Positions 52,479 through 61,385 of a stretch of DNA of 64,000 nucleotides are shown here, one piece after another; the first letter of the stretch is position 1, and every line of letters starts with the position of its first letter. Under the pieces are notes generated by a model. The model was given only the letters and a program-made list of their open reading frames with translations. It searched no databases and was not told where the DNA came from. The position numbers and the translations under genes were made by a program. The DNA is taken from the NCBI RefSeq assembly GCF_023023025.1, contig NZ_CP095481.1, forward strand, positions 10,925,001 through 10,989,000, given 5' to 3'. Source of the stretch: Amycolatopsis sp. WQ 127309. GTDB taxonomy: Bacteria > Actinomycetota > Actinomycetes > Mycobacteriales > Pseudonocardiaceae.

Positions 52479-53302
52479 GTCGGCGACACCTTCCGGCTCA
52501 GCGCCCGCGCGAGCGGGAACGCGGCGGCCACGGCCAGCGCCGAGCGCCACGCGCCGGTCCGCGCGATCAGCCCGGCCTGCAGCGGGATCATCCCGTGGAT
52601 CCCGGCGCCGACCGCGCGCCGGATCACCGGGGCCTTCGGGTCGCGGACGGCGTCGTACTGCGCCCGCCCGGTCGTCACCGCGTACGTCCCGAGCAGCGCC
52701 GAGGCCAGCGGCCCGACGCGGCCGGCGGCGACGCGCACCCCGGCCGTCGCGACCAGCGTGGCCGCCGGGAGGGCCGGCGTGGCACCGTCCACTTCGGACC
52801 GGGACAGCGTCGTCACGGCCATCGTGTGCGCGCCGACCGTCAGCGCGGCGGGCAGGGCCGCCCGGGCGCCACCCGCCCCGAGCAGGACGTCCAGGGTCCG
52901 GGCCGCGGCCATCGCGACCGGCCCGGACGGCGTCGACTTGAGCACGAAGTCGTACGCCCACACGGTCGCGGCCAGCGGCACCGCGACGCGCAGCGCGCGC
53001 TTGCCCCCGGCCACCGCGGCGATGCCGAGACCGCCCGCGGTGAGCCCGGTGGCGACGCCCAGGGCCGTGCTCGGTGAGATACGGCCCGACGGGATCGGCC
53101 GCTCGGGCCGCTCCACCGCGTCGAGGTCGCGGTCGGCGTAGTCGTTGAGCGCCATGCCCGCCCAGTAGATGCAGACGGACGCGCCGGTCAGCGCGAGCGT
53201 CCGGCGGCCGAAGGGCCAGCCCGACGCGGCCGCGCCGGCGACAGCGTCCCCGGGCACGGTCAGCGCGGCGGGCGCGCGGACGAGCTCGATCAGCGCCTTC
53301 AC
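52475..53302 (-). CDS. eboC: UbiA-family prenyltransferase, EboC-like
   Basis: 275 residues with about eight membrane helices. The first Asp-rich motif is NDYADRDLDAVERPERPIPS, which binds the prenyl diphosphate through magnesium. The second conserved segment (YDFVLKSTPSGPV) is shorter than in canonical UbiA enzymes. It should attach an isoprenoid to a small polar acceptor at the membrane. I start it at the GTG at 53302 that overlaps the previous stop (GTGA); a GTG at 53314 is also possible. Similar to the prenyltransferase beside myo-inositol phosphate synthase near the CDA cluster of Streptomyces coelicolor, from memory. Confidence 0.83.
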   Translation of the reverse strand: MKALIELVRAPAALTVPGDAVAGAAASGWPFGRRTLALTGASVCIYWAGMALNDYADRDLDAVERPERPIPSGRISPSTALGVATGLTAGGLGIAAVAGGKRALRVAVPLAATVWAYDFVLKSTPSGPVAMAAARTLDVLLGAGGARAALPAALTVGAHTMAVTTLSRSEVDGATPALPAATLVATAGVRVAAGRVGPLASALLGTYAVTTGRAQYDAVRDPKAPVIRRAVGAGIHGMIPLQAGLIARTGAWRSALAVAAAFPLARALSRKVSPT

Positions 53303-54420
53303 CGGTTCGCCCACTCACGCAGGGCCGCGTACTGCGACGCGAGGTCGTGCGGGCCGTCGCCGGCGGGATCCTTGAAGAAGAACCCGAACTCGGCCACCGG
53401 CCCGGCGACGCCGTCGCGGCACGCCTTGGCGGTGAGCCGGGCGAGGTCGAGCACCAGCGGCGCGGCGAGCGCGGAGTCGCAGCCCTGCCAGGTGAGCTGC
53501 AGGGTCATGCGGGCGCCGAGGAAGCCCTCGAACAGCACGTGGTCCCACGCGGTCTTCCAGTCGCCGAGCGCGGGGACGTAGTCGATGTGCACCTCGCCGT
53601 CGACGTCCCGGCCGAGGTTCTGCGAGAGCACCTGCTGCTTGGACGCGTTCTTGCTCGACGCCGCCCCGGGGTCGGCCAGGGTGGCGCCGTCCCCGCCGCC
53701 GAGCAGGTTGGTGCCCGACCACGAGAGCACGTTCAGCGCGCGCTGGGCGAACATCGGCGCGAGCACCGACCGCAGCAGCGTCTCGCCGGTCTTGCCGTCG
53801 CGGCCCGCGTACGGGAGGCCGGCGGACCGGGCGAGTTCGTCCAGCGCGGGCAGCCGGGCGCCGGTGGACGGCGTGAAGTCGACAAAGCCACACCCCGCGC
53901 GGAACGCGGCGTAGGCGTACAACGCGCTGGGCGGCAGCACGTCCAGGCCCGCGTCCAGCGCGTCTTCCAACGCGGCCAGGGAGGCGTGCGCCGGGTGCGG
54001 CGCGCAGGGCGGTTCGGTGGAGGAGACGTTGAGCACGACGACGTGGTCCAGACCCGCACCGAACGCTGTCAGGTCCGCGACGATCCGGTCGGCGGCCGCA
54101 CGTCCGTGGCCGGACGGCGCCGGGCGCAGCCGCGCCTCGGCCGCCTCCAGGTCGGCCGTGACCGGCCCCGGCAGCGTCGCGGGCAGCACACCCGCCGCCA
54201 CCAGGTGCTCGGCCCGCTTGACCAGTGGTGTGCCGACGACGTCGTGGCCCCCGAAGACCAGGTCCCCCAAGCCGGGCAGCTCCGCCCCGGCGAAGTCCGG
54301 CAGCTCGGTCACGCACCCCGTGCGCGCGGTCAGCCCCGCGCGCATCGCGGCGGCCCCGGCGATGGCCGTGGTGGCCACCGATCCCCGGGCCCCGATCAGC
54401 CAGACACCGATCTTCCCCAT
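53299..54420 (-). CDS. Inositol-1-phosphate synthase family protein
   Basis: 373 residues. The NAD-binding opening is KIGVWLIGARGSVATTAIAG. The family core is visible in RDGKTGETLLRSVLAPMFAQ, LSWSGTNLLGGGDG, SKNASKQQVLSQNLG and VHIDYVPALGDWKTAWDHVL. The enzyme cyclises glucose 6-phosphate to inositol 1-phosphate with an internal NAD redox cycle. GGAGGGAAT precedes the ATG, and it starts 18 bases after the Gfo/Idh gene. Housekeeping Ino1 of actinobacteria is usually elsewhere, so this copy is probably dedicated to the Ebo-type product. It may stand in for the dehydroquinate-synthase-like EboD, which is absent here. Confidence 0.88.
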   Translation of the reverse strand: MGKIGVWLIGARGSVATTAIAGAAAMRAGLTARTGCVTELPDFAGAELPGLGDLVFGGHDVVGTPLVKRAEHLVAAGVLPATLPGPVTADLEAAEARLRPAPSGHGRAAADRIVADLTAFGAGLDHVVVLNVSSTEPPCAPHPAHASLAALEDALDAGLDVLPPSALYAYAAFRAGCGFVDFTPSTGARLPALDELARSAGLPYAGRDGKTGETLLRSVLAPMFAQRALNVLSWSGTNLLGGGDGATLADPGAASSKNASKQQVLSQNLGRDVDGEVHIDYVPALGDWKTAWDHVLFEGFLGARMTLQLTWQGCDSALAAPLVLDLARLTAKACRDGVAGPVAEFGFFFKDPAGDGPHDLASQYAALREWANR

Positions 54421-54438
54421 GATTCCCTCCCTGTTGGT

Positions 54439-55602
54439 TCAGCCCGCGCCCGGCACTCCTGCTTCGACGCGGGTCCAGACACTGCGCGCCGCGGCGCTTT
54501 CCTCGACCGCCGCGAGCACCCGCTGCACCTGCAGCCCGTCCGCGAAAGACGGTGAAGGGTCCTCGCCCGCGGCCAGCGCGACGAGCAGATCACGCACCTC
54601 GTGGGTGAACGTGTGTTCGTAGCCGAGCCCGTGTCCCGGCGGCCACCAGGCGCCGACGTACGGGTGACCGGGCTCGGTGACCTGGATCCGGCGGAAGCCG
54701 CCGAGCTCCGGGTCTTCGGTGTGGTCGTGGAAGGCCAGCTCGTTCATCGCCTCGAAGTCGAACGCGAGGCTGCCCGCGGAGCCGTTGATCTCCAGGCGCA
54801 GCGCGTTCTTCCGGCCGCTCGCGAACCGCGTCGCCTCGAAGGTGCCGACGGCGCCGCCGGCGAAGCGCGCGAGGAACAACGCGGTGTCGTCGACCGTGAC
54901 CGCGCCGCGCTCGGCCGATCCGGGCAGTGGCCGTTCGCCGACGAACGTCTCGGTCAGCCCGCTGACGCCGGTGACGAGCGAGCCGGTGACGAACTGGGCG
55001 AGGTCGATCGCGTGCGCCCCGATGTCCCCGAGCGCGCCGGACCCGGCCTTGTCCTTCCGCAGCCGCCAGACGAGCGGGAACTCCGGGTCGACGATCCAGT
55101 CCTGGAGGTACTGGGCGCGAACGTGACGTATCTCGCCCAGCCGGCCTTCGGCGACGAGCCGCCGCGCCAGCGCCACGGCCGGCACCCGCCGGTAGTTGAA
55201 GCCCACCATGGACCGCACCCCGCGGGTGGCCGCCTCGGCTGCCGCGGCAGCCATCGCCTCGGCTTCGGCGACCGTGTTGGCCAGCGGTTTCTCGCACAGC
55301 ACGTGCTTGCCCGCGGCGAGCGCGGCCAGCGCGATCTCCGCGTGCGTGTCGCCGGGCGTGCAGATGTCCACCAGATCTACATCGCCGGATTCGATCAAGC
55401 GTTTCCACTCGGTCTCCACCGACGCCCAGCCGAGCCTCGCCGCGGCGGCCTCCGTGGCCGGTTTGTCCCGGCCGCAGAGCACCGCCATCCGCGGCGCGCG
55501 CGGGACGTCGAAGGCCCGGTGCACGGTCCGCCACGCCTGCGAGTGGGCCGCGCCCATGAAGGCGTAGCCGACCATGCCCACGCCGAGGGTGCCGCCGCTC
55601 AT
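54439..55602 (-). CDS. Gfo/Idh/MocA-family NAD(P)-dependent sugar oxidoreductase
   Basis: 387 residues. The Rossmann start is LGVGMVGYAFMGAAHSQAW, the family motif HVLCEKPLANTVAEAEAM, and the second half has the usual GALGDIGAHAIDLAQFVTG. Members oxidise or reduce ring hydroxyls of sugars and inositols. It lies between the ABC importer genes and inositol-phosphate synthase, with a 4-base ATGA overlap with the binding-protein gene. It probably works on the imported sugar or on a cyclitol. Confidence 0.9.
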   Translation of the reverse strand: MSGGTLGVGMVGYAFMGAAHSQAWRTVHRAFDVPRAPRMAVLCGRDKPATEAAAARLGWASVETEWKRLIESGDVDLVDICTPGDTHAEIALAALAAGKHVLCEKPLANTVAEAEAMAAAAAEAATRGVRSMVGFNYRRVPAVALARRLVAEGRLGEIRHVRAQYLQDWIVDPEFPLVWRLRKDKAGSGALGDIGAHAIDLAQFVTGSLVTGVSGLTETFVGERPLPGSAERGAVTVDDTALFLARFAGGAVGTFEATRFASGRKNALRLEINGSAGSLAFDFEAMNELAFHDHTEDPELGGFRRIQVTEPGHPYVGAWWPPGHGLGYEHTFTHEVRDLLVALAAGEDPSPSFADGLQVQRVLAAVEESAAARSVWTRVEAGVPGAG

Positions 55603-56624
55603 TCGAACGACCCCGGCAGGTACTTGTCCACGTTCTCCTTGGTGACGACGGCCGAGAACAGCGTCACCGTCGCCGGCACCTCCTGTTCGGCCAGGTCACC
55701 CAGCCCCTTCGCCTGCCCGAGCAGCCGCGCCAGCCGGACCGCCGACGCGGCCATCGTCGGCGGGTAGAGGACGGTCGCCTTCAGCACCGACGAGTCCGCC
55801 TTGATCTGCTCCATCGCCGCCTTCGACCCGGCGCCGCCGACCATCAGGAAGTCCGACCGGCCGACCTGCTTCACCGCCTGCAGCGCGCCGACACCCTGGT
55901 CGTCGTCGTGGTTCCAGATCGCGTCGAACTTCGGGTGCGCCTGCAGCAGCTCGGCCATCCGGGCTTGGCCCGTCGGCACGGTGAACTCCGCGGCGGCCCG
56001 GCCGATCTTCTGGATGCCGGGGAAGTTGGCCAGCGCGTCGTCGAAGCCCTGCGACCGCTGCCGCGTCAGCTCCAGGGTGTCGATCCCGGCCAGCTCCAGG
56101 ACCGTGCCCTTCCCGCCGAGCTTCTGCCCGATGTAGTTGCCCGCGTTGACGCCCATCCGGTAGTTGTCGCCGCCGATCCAGGTGCGGTAGCTCTGCGGCG
56201 AGTCGAAGATGCGGTCGAGGTTGATCACCGGGATCCCGGCGTCCATCGCCTTGCGCCCGGCCGGGGTGAGCTGCTTGCCGTCGGCCGGCAGCACCACCAG
56301 GACGTCGACCTTGCGGTTGATCAGCGTCTCGACCTGCGCGGACTGGGTGGCGGCGTCGTTCGAGCCCTCGGCGACGACCAGTTCGACGTCCGGGTGGCGC
56401 GAGGCCTCCGCGCGGGCGTTGACGGTGATCGCGTTGAGCCAGCCGTGGTCGGCCTGCGGCCCGGCGAACCCGACGGTCACCTTCTTGCCCGGGGTGTCGG
56501 CCGCGCCCTGGGTGACGGTCGCGGCGGCGGGCTCGTCGCTGTTGCTCGTGCACGCGGCGAGCGCGCCGACGCCGACAGCGGACGCGCCGGCGAGGAACGC
56601 GCGTCTGCGGAGGGGGTTGTTCAT
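55599..56624 (-). CDS. Sugar ABC importer substrate-binding lipoprotein (ribose/inositol type)
   Basis: 341 residues. The N-terminus PLRRRAFLAGASAVGVGALA has twin arginines and leads to the lipobox LAAC, so it is an anchored lipoprotein. The periplasmic-binding fold of the ribose type is clear: VTVGFAGPQADHGWLNAITV, KVDVLVVLPADGKQLTP, VINLDRIFDSPQSYRTWIGG, DAIWNHDDDQGVGALQAV. The ligand is not determinable by eye. GAGGAAATC precedes the ATG. Overlaps the permease stop by 4 bases. Confidence 0.9.
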   Translation of the reverse strand: MNNPLRRRAFLAGASAVGVGALAACTSNSDEPAAATVTQGAADTPGKKVTVGFAGPQADHGWLNAITVNARAEASRHPDVELVVAEGSNDAATQSAQVETLINRKVDVLVVLPADGKQLTPAGRKAMDAGIPVINLDRIFDSPQSYRTWIGGDNYRMGVNAGNYIGQKLGGKGTVLELAGIDTLELTRQRSQGFDDALANFPGIQKIGRAAAEFTVPTGQARMAELLQAHPKFDAIWNHDDDQGVGALQAVKQVGRSDFLMVGGAGSKAAMEQIKADSSVLKATVLYPPTMAASAVRLARLLGQAKGLGDLAEQEVPATVTLFSAVVTKENVDKYLPGSFE

Positions 56625-57625
56625 GAGGATTTCCTCTCGGTCGAATACCGGCGCTGGACGAGGACGGCGAGCACGATGAGCACGCCCTTGGCGAGCTGCT
56701 GCACCGCCGTGGGCAGGTTGTTGAGGGTGAACAGGACGCTGATCGTGGTGAACACGAGCACGCCGAGGACGGACCCGGCGAGCGTGCCGCGCCCGCCGGA
56801 GAGCAGGGTGCCGCCGATGATCACCGCGGCGATGGCGTCGAGCTCGTAGAGGTTCCCGTTCCCGCTGGTGCCGGAACTGGTCAGGATGATCAGCATGACG
56901 CTGGCGATGCCGCAGCAGAGCCCGGAAAGCACGTACAGCAGGCAGGTGTGCAGCCGGACGTTGATGCCGGCCAGCCGCGCGGCTTCGAGGTTGCCGCCGA
57001 TCGCGTAGGTGCGGCGGCCGAACGTGGTGCGGTTGAGCAGGATCCAGCCGAGGACCGCGACCGCGGCGAAGATCAGCACCAGCGGCGGGATCCCGAGCAC
57101 GTAGCTGTCCTGGTAGCCGAGGTCGACCAGCGCCTGGTTCTTCGGCGTGACGGTCTGCGTGCGGCCCTGGGAGAGCTGGATCGCCAGGCCGCGCGCCGAG
57201 GCGAGCATGGCCAGCGTGGCGATGAACGCGACCAGCTTCCCGTAGGCGATCAGCAGTCCCGTCACCAGGCCGGCGCCGAGACCCACGGCGACCGCGCAGA
57301 ACACGATCCCGCCGATGCCGAACGACTGCGTCGCCTTCGTCGTGGCCCACACCGTCGCGAGCGCGACCACCGCGCCGACCGACAGGTCGATGCCGCCGCC
57401 GATGATCACGAACGTCATGCCGACGGTGATCACGCCGATCACCGACGCCTGCGTCAGCAGCAGCACGAGCGTGCCGGTGGACAGGAACTGGCCGGGCTGG
57501 GTGATCGCGCCGATCACCGCCAGCAGCACGAGCACCCCGACGAGGCCGAGGTTGCGGATCTCGCTGACTTTTTTCCGCTGGGGTGCGGCCCGGGCCACCG
57601 GCCCCTCCGACGCTTGTTCAGTCAT
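56621..57625 (-). CDS. Sugar ABC importer permease (RbsC-like)
   Basis: 334 residues with about ten helices. The BPD_transp_2 family core is present: VGMTFVIIGGGIDLSVGAVV, TFGRRTYAIGGNLEAARLAG, ELDAIAAVIIGGTLLSGGRG and TLAGSVLGVLVFTTISVLF. It forms the channel for the sugar bound by the lipoprotein at 55599. The gene overlaps the ATPase stop by 8 bases. Confidence 0.92.
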   Translation of the reverse strand: MTEQASEGPVARAAPQRKKVSEIRNLGLVGVLVLLAVIGAITQPGQFLSTGTLVLLLTQASVIGVITVGMTFVIIGGGIDLSVGAVVALATVWATTKATQSFGIGGIVFCAVAVGLGAGLVTGLLIAYGKLVAFIATLAMLASARGLAIQLSQGRTQTVTPKNQALVDLGYQDSYVLGIPPLVLIFAAVAVLGWILLNRTTFGRRTYAIGGNLEAARLAGINVRLHTCLLYVLSGLCCGIASVMLIILTSSGTSGNGNLYELDAIAAVIIGGTLLSGGRGTLAGSVLGVLVFTTISVLFTLNNLPTAVQQLAKGVLIVLAVLVQRRYSTERKSS

Positions 57626-59123
57626 GGACGCGCTCCTCCAGGATGAGATCCAGCACGCGGCGCTCGTCGAGTTCGCGTGCGTCGGCTTCGGTGACGACCT
57701 GGCCTTCGCGCAGCACCAGCACCCGGTCGGCCAGCCCGAGCACCTCCGGCAGTTCGCTGGAGACCAGCAGGATCGCGACGCCGGAGTCGGCGAGGTCGCG
57801 GATCACGCGGTACAGCTCGGCCCGCGCGCCGACGTCGACGCCGCGGGTCGGCTCGTCGAGCAGCAGCACCCGGCAGCCCTTGAGCAGCCAGCGCGCGACG
57901 ACGGCCTTCTGCTGGTTGCCGCCCGAGAGCTTGCCGACGATCCGGCGGACGTCGGCCGGGCGCAGGTCGAGCGCCTCGGTGTGCCCGCGCACGGCGTCGA
58001 TCTCGGCCTTCCCGCTGAACCAGCCGAACCGCGCGTACCGCCGCAGCGACGGCAGGGAGACGTTGCGCGCCACGGAATCGTGCAGCAGCAGCGCCTGGCT
58101 CTTGCGTTCCTCCGGCGCCAGGCCGAGCCCGCCGCGCACGGCCGCGCCGACGCCGTTCTTCAACGGCTTCCCGGCCAGCCGGATCTCCCCCGCCGTCGCC
58201 TTGCGCGCGCCGTAGACGGTTTCGAGGACCTCCGAGCGGCCCGAGCCGACCAGCCCGGCGATCCCGAGGATCTCGCCTTCCCGCACCGAGAAGCTGACGT
58301 CGCCGAACGCGCCTTCCAGCGTGAGGCCGGTGACGCCGAGGACCTCGGATTTACCTTCGTGGGCACCGGGTTCCGGGCGCGGCGGGAACGGGAACTCGAC
58401 GCGGCGGCCGGTCATCCGGGCCACCAGGTCCCCGGTCGGCGTCGTGCGTGCGGGCAGCCCGGCGGCGACGGTCCGGCCGTCCTTGAGCACGCTCACCCGG
58501 TCGCCGATCTCGCGGATCTCGGCCAGCCGGTGGGAGATGTAGAGCACGGCGACGCCGCGCGCGGTCAGCCCGCGGATCACCCGGAACAGGTTGGCCACCT
58601 CGTCGGCGGCGAGCACCGCGGACGGCTCGTCGAGCACGATCAGCCGCGCGTCGAGCGAAAGGGCGCGGGCGAGGCTGACGATCTGCTTGCCCGCCGCCGA
58701 CAGCGTGCCGACCTCGCGTTCGACGCGGATTTCCCGGTGCCCCAAGCGGTCCAGCAGCTTGCGCGCCTCGGCCCGCATGGTGGCGCGGCGGACGAACCCG
58801 CCGCGGGCCTGCTCGTGGCCGAGGAAGACGTTCTCCGCCACGGAAAGCCCGTCGACGAGGTCGAGCTCCTGGTACAGCGTGGCGATGCCGTGCCGGATCG
58901 CCGCGGTCGGGTTCGGCAGCCGCACCGGCGTCCCGTCGAGCCGGATCTCGCCGGTATCCGGCCGGTGCGCGCCGGCGAGGACCTTGATCAGCGTCGACTT
59001 CCCGGCGCCGTTCTGCCCGAGCAGGCAATGGACTTCGCCGGCTTCGACGCTCAGCTCGACGTCGTCGAGCGCGCGCACACCCGGGAACCGCTTGCCGATC
59101 CCGGTCATCTCCACGAGCGTCAT
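57618..59123 (-). CDS. Sugar ABC importer ATPase with two nucleotide-binding domains (RbsA-like)
   Basis: 501 residues. The first domain has Walker A GQNGAGKSTLIKVL, the weak signature LSAAGKQIVSLARAL and Walker B LIVLDEPSA. The second has the degenerate Walker A GLVGSGRSEVLE, the signature LSGGNQQKAVVARWL and VLLLDEPTRGVDVGA. This asymmetry is normal for the ribose/xylose/inositol importer family. ATG at 59123 overlaps the ROK stop (ATGA). Confidence 0.93.
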   Translation of the reverse strand: MTLVEMTGIGKRFPGVRALDDVELSVEAGEVHCLLGQNGAGKSTLIKVLAGAHRPDTGEIRLDGTPVRLPNPTAAIRHGIATLYQELDLVDGLSVAENVFLGHEQARGGFVRRATMRAEARKLLDRLGHREIRVEREVGTLSAAGKQIVSLARALSLDARLIVLDEPSAVLAADEVANLFRVIRGLTARGVAVLYISHRLAEIREIGDRVSVLKDGRTVAAGLPARTTPTGDLVARMTGRRVEFPFPPRPEPGAHEGKSEVLGVTGLTLEGAFGDVSFSVREGEILGIAGLVGSGRSEVLETVYGARKATAGEIRLAGKPLKNGVGAAVRGGLGLAPEERKSQALLLHDSVARNVSLPSLRRYARFGWFSGKAEIDAVRGHTEALDLRPADVRRIVGKLSGGNQQKAVVARWLLKGCRVLLLDEPTRGVDVGARAELYRVIRDLADSGVAILLVSSELPEVLGLADRVLVLREGQVVTEADARELDERRVLDLILEERVHD

Positions 59124-60391
59124 CCGCTGTCCCTTTCCGCGCGCACCGGCACCAGCGCCGGGTCGTCGAACACCGCTTGCAGCGCGACGTGCGCGCCGCC
59201 GCGCGAAGCCGCGGAGAACCCGAGCCACGACAGCTCGACGCGGCAGCCTCCGATACCCGGCGCGATCACGCGGGCCTCGAGCTCGGTCATCATCGGGCCG
59301 AGCAGGTACGGCCCCAGCTGGGCGAAGTAGCCGCCCAGCAGCACCACCCGCGGGTTGAAGACGTTGATCAGCACGGCCGCGCCGACCCCGAGACCGGTGC
59401 CGACCTGCGCCAGCGCGTCGAGCGTGCGCTTGTCCTTCAGCTGCGCGCGGCGGCGGATCATGTCGAGCCGCTGTTCGAGGTCGAGCGACGGGTCGTGCAC
59501 CGGGTCGTTCGGCGACGCCGCCAGCCGCAGCATCCCGGCCAGCCCGACGAGCGTCTCCCAGCAGCCGCGGCGGCCGCAGCCGCAGACGCGCCCGGCCGGG
59601 TCGAGCTGGATGTGCCCGATCTCGCCGGAGAACCCTTCGGCGCCGCCGAGCAGCCGGCCCCCGGAGATCACGCCGCCGCCGACGCCGATCTCGCCGGTCA
59701 GGTACACGAGATCCGCGGTCCCGGCGACGCTGCCCATCGCGTACTCGCCGAGCGCGCCGAGGTTCGCGTCGTTGGCCGTGCGGATCGGGAACGCCGGCGG
59801 CCCGAGGCGGCGCGTCAGCCGTTCGGTGATGCCGCGGACGACCGGGACGTCGGTCCAGTGCAGGTTCGGCGCGAAGGCGACGGTTCCGCTCGCGACGTCG
59901 ACCAGTGCCGGGATCCCGACGGTCACACCGGCCGGGGTGACGGCGAGGCGGCGGCATTCCCGCAGCGCCCGCGCGGTCAGCTCGGCGCCGGCGTCGAGCA
60001 CCTTCTCGACGGGAAGCGCTTGCACGTCGAGCGCGACGCGTTGTTCGAAAAGGACGGTGCCGGTCAGGTCCAGCGCGAGGGCGGTGAGGTAGTCGACGTT
60101 GATCTCGACGCCGATCCCGCCGACGCCGCGGCCGTCGAGCTCGACGATCGTGCCGGGGCGACCCACCGAACCGGCTCGTTCGCGTTCACCTTCGCGGGCC
60201 AGTCCGCGTTCGACGAGCTCGGAAACGAGGCTCGACACGGTCGCCTTGTTCAGCCCGGTGTCCACGGCGATGCCCGCCCGGGACCGGGATCCCGCGTCCC
60301 GCAGGTGCCGCAGCACCAACGCGAGGTTCGTCCGGCGGACCGCGGCCTGGTCGGCCGGGCGCACCGGTTTGAGCGAGAAGGAGGAGTCCAC
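59120..60391 (-). CDS. ROK-family repressor of the importer-Ebo operon
   Basis: 423 residues from the GTG at 60391. A TTG at 60427 would add 12 residues and has no ribosome binding site; the start is uncertain. The N-terminal winged helix has GSRSRAGIAVDTGLNKATVS. The ROK domain has EINVDYLTALALDLTG in place of a kinase motif and the zinc motif CGCGRRGCWETLVG. It is the first gene of the 14-gene minus-strand unit and overlaps the ATPase start, so it probably represses itself, the importer and the Ebo genes until a sugar ligand binds. Confidence 0.85.
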   Translation of the reverse strand: MDSSFSLKPVRPADQAAVRRTNLALVLRHLRDAGSRSRAGIAVDTGLNKATVSSLVSELVERGLAREGERERAGSVGRPGTIVELDGRGVGGIGVEINVDYLTALALDLTGTVLFEQRVALDVQALPVEKVLDAGAELTARALRECRRLAVTPAGVTVGIPALVDVASGTVAFAPNLHWTDVPVVRGITERLTRRLGPPAFPIRTANDANLGALGEYAMGSVAGTADLVYLTGEIGVGGGVISGGRLLGGAEGFSGEIGHIQLDPAGRVCGCGRRGCWETLVGLAGMLRLAASPNDPVHDPSLDLEQRLDMIRRRAQLKDKRTLDALAQVGTGLGVGAAVLINVFNPRVVLLGGYFAQLGPYLLGPMMTELEARVIAPGIGGCRVELSWLGFSAASRGGAHVALQAVFDDPALVPVRAERDSG

Positions 60392-60783
60392 GCCGACACC
60401 GCCCGAGTTCGTCTGGTGGGACAACAAATTAGGGCGGGCGGAACGAACGGGTCAACGAGGTAACCGGGCACCGGGGCCGGACGAAAGCCGCAAAAAGCGA
60501 GCTGACCAGCGAAACTATCGAACCAGGTCGGGAATGCCGTCCCACGGATGGAGCACGGGTTCGGGTGCGTGGCCGCCGTAATCCCGCCGCCGAACGGGAG
60601 CGGTTTCGCAATGCCCCGCTGATCGGGACGTTCCACCGAAAAGCGCAGTCACGCGCGGACTCCGCCATTCGGCTTGCACAATTTGTCGCTCGGCCCGACG
60701 AAACTTTCCGCAAGTCCGGGCAAGCGCCCCAATGTGGCGTTCGGTGCGTCCAGCGCACCCAACGCCACATTGGGGTGCTCGGG
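60392..60783. other. Intergenic promoter region of the importer-Ebo operon
   Basis: About 390 bases with no convincing gene. The AT-rich stretch near 60420-60435 (CAACAAATTAGGG) is the likely promoter of the ROK gene. The right end holds the 24-base hairpin described separately. Nothing else is recognisable. Confidence 0.5.
60725..60777. terminator. 24-base near-perfect hairpin behind marR
   Basis: The arms 60725-60748 and 60754-60777 match with two mismatches around the loop TCCAG; the core is CCCAATGTGGCGTT. It begins 6 bases after the MarR stop. The half sequence GCCCCAATGTG also occurs as single-stranded sequence near 29577, so it may be another member of the dispersed hairpin family. 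Confidence 0.75.
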
Positions 60784-61245
60784 TCAGGCGGTGCGGGCGC
60801 CGGGGAACGTGAGCGTGCCGAGGGCGCCGACGAGCGGCGCGAGTTCCGGCAGCGCTTCGGCTTCGGCGAGAGCTTCGGCCAGCGCGGTGTCGTGGGTCGG
60901 GCGGGCCGCCGTCAGCAGGGCCCGCCCCGCCGGCGTCACCTCGGTGTAGATCCCGCGGCGGTCGTCCGCGCAGAGGTAGCGGGCCAGCAGCCCACGGTCC
61001 TCCAGCCGGGTGACCAGGCGCGTCGTCGCGGACTGGCTCAGCACCACGGCGTTGGCGAGCTGGTTCATCCGGAGGTGGAAGCCGTCCTGGCGGCCGAGGA
61101 CGTCGAGCACCGTGTACTCGCTCACCGAAAGCTCGTGGTCGCGTTCGAGGGCGCGCTGCAGCCGGTCCTCGATCCGCGCGTGCAGCGCGGCCAGCGTCCG
61201 CCAGCCCTGCGCGCGCGCTTCGACGGCGTCGTCGTCCAGTGACAC
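60784..61245 (-). CDS. MarR-family transcriptional regulator
   Basis: 153 residues. The winged helix is MNQLANAVVLSQSATTRLVT, then RLEDRGLLARYLCADDRRGI with the wing. The opening YTVLDVLGRQDGFHLR is typical. It is divergent from an MFS exporter and aldo-keto reductase, which it probably represses until a small aromatic or oxidative signal arrives. Paired inverted repeats lie in the promoter region between them. Confidence 0.9.
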   Translation of the reverse strand: MSLDDDAVEARAQGWRTLAALHARIEDRLQRALERDHELSVSEYTVLDVLGRQDGFHLRMNQLANAVVLSQSATTRLVTRLEDRGLLARYLCADDRRGIYTEVTPAGRALLTAARPTHDTALAEALAEAEALPELAPLVGALGTLTFPGARTA

Positions 61246-61277
61246 GGTTCACCTCTCCCCGGCTTGCGCGCACACCG

Positions 61278-61345
61278 TTGCACGCTGCACCATCAAGCTT
61301 GTGCAATATACGGCGTCTGCAACTATCTCGGACGCTTGTAGTTGC
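61278..61345. promoter_or_regulatory. Two inverted repeats between marR and the MFS gene
   Basis: TTGCAC (61278-61283) pairs with GTGCAA (61301-61306), and GCAACTA (61319-61325) pairs with TAGTTGC (61339-61345). They fill the divergent promoter and are candidate MarR sites. Confidence 0.6.
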
Positions 61346-61385
61346 TGACGCTGCTGATCACTCTACCCGGGGAAGAAGGAACTCC

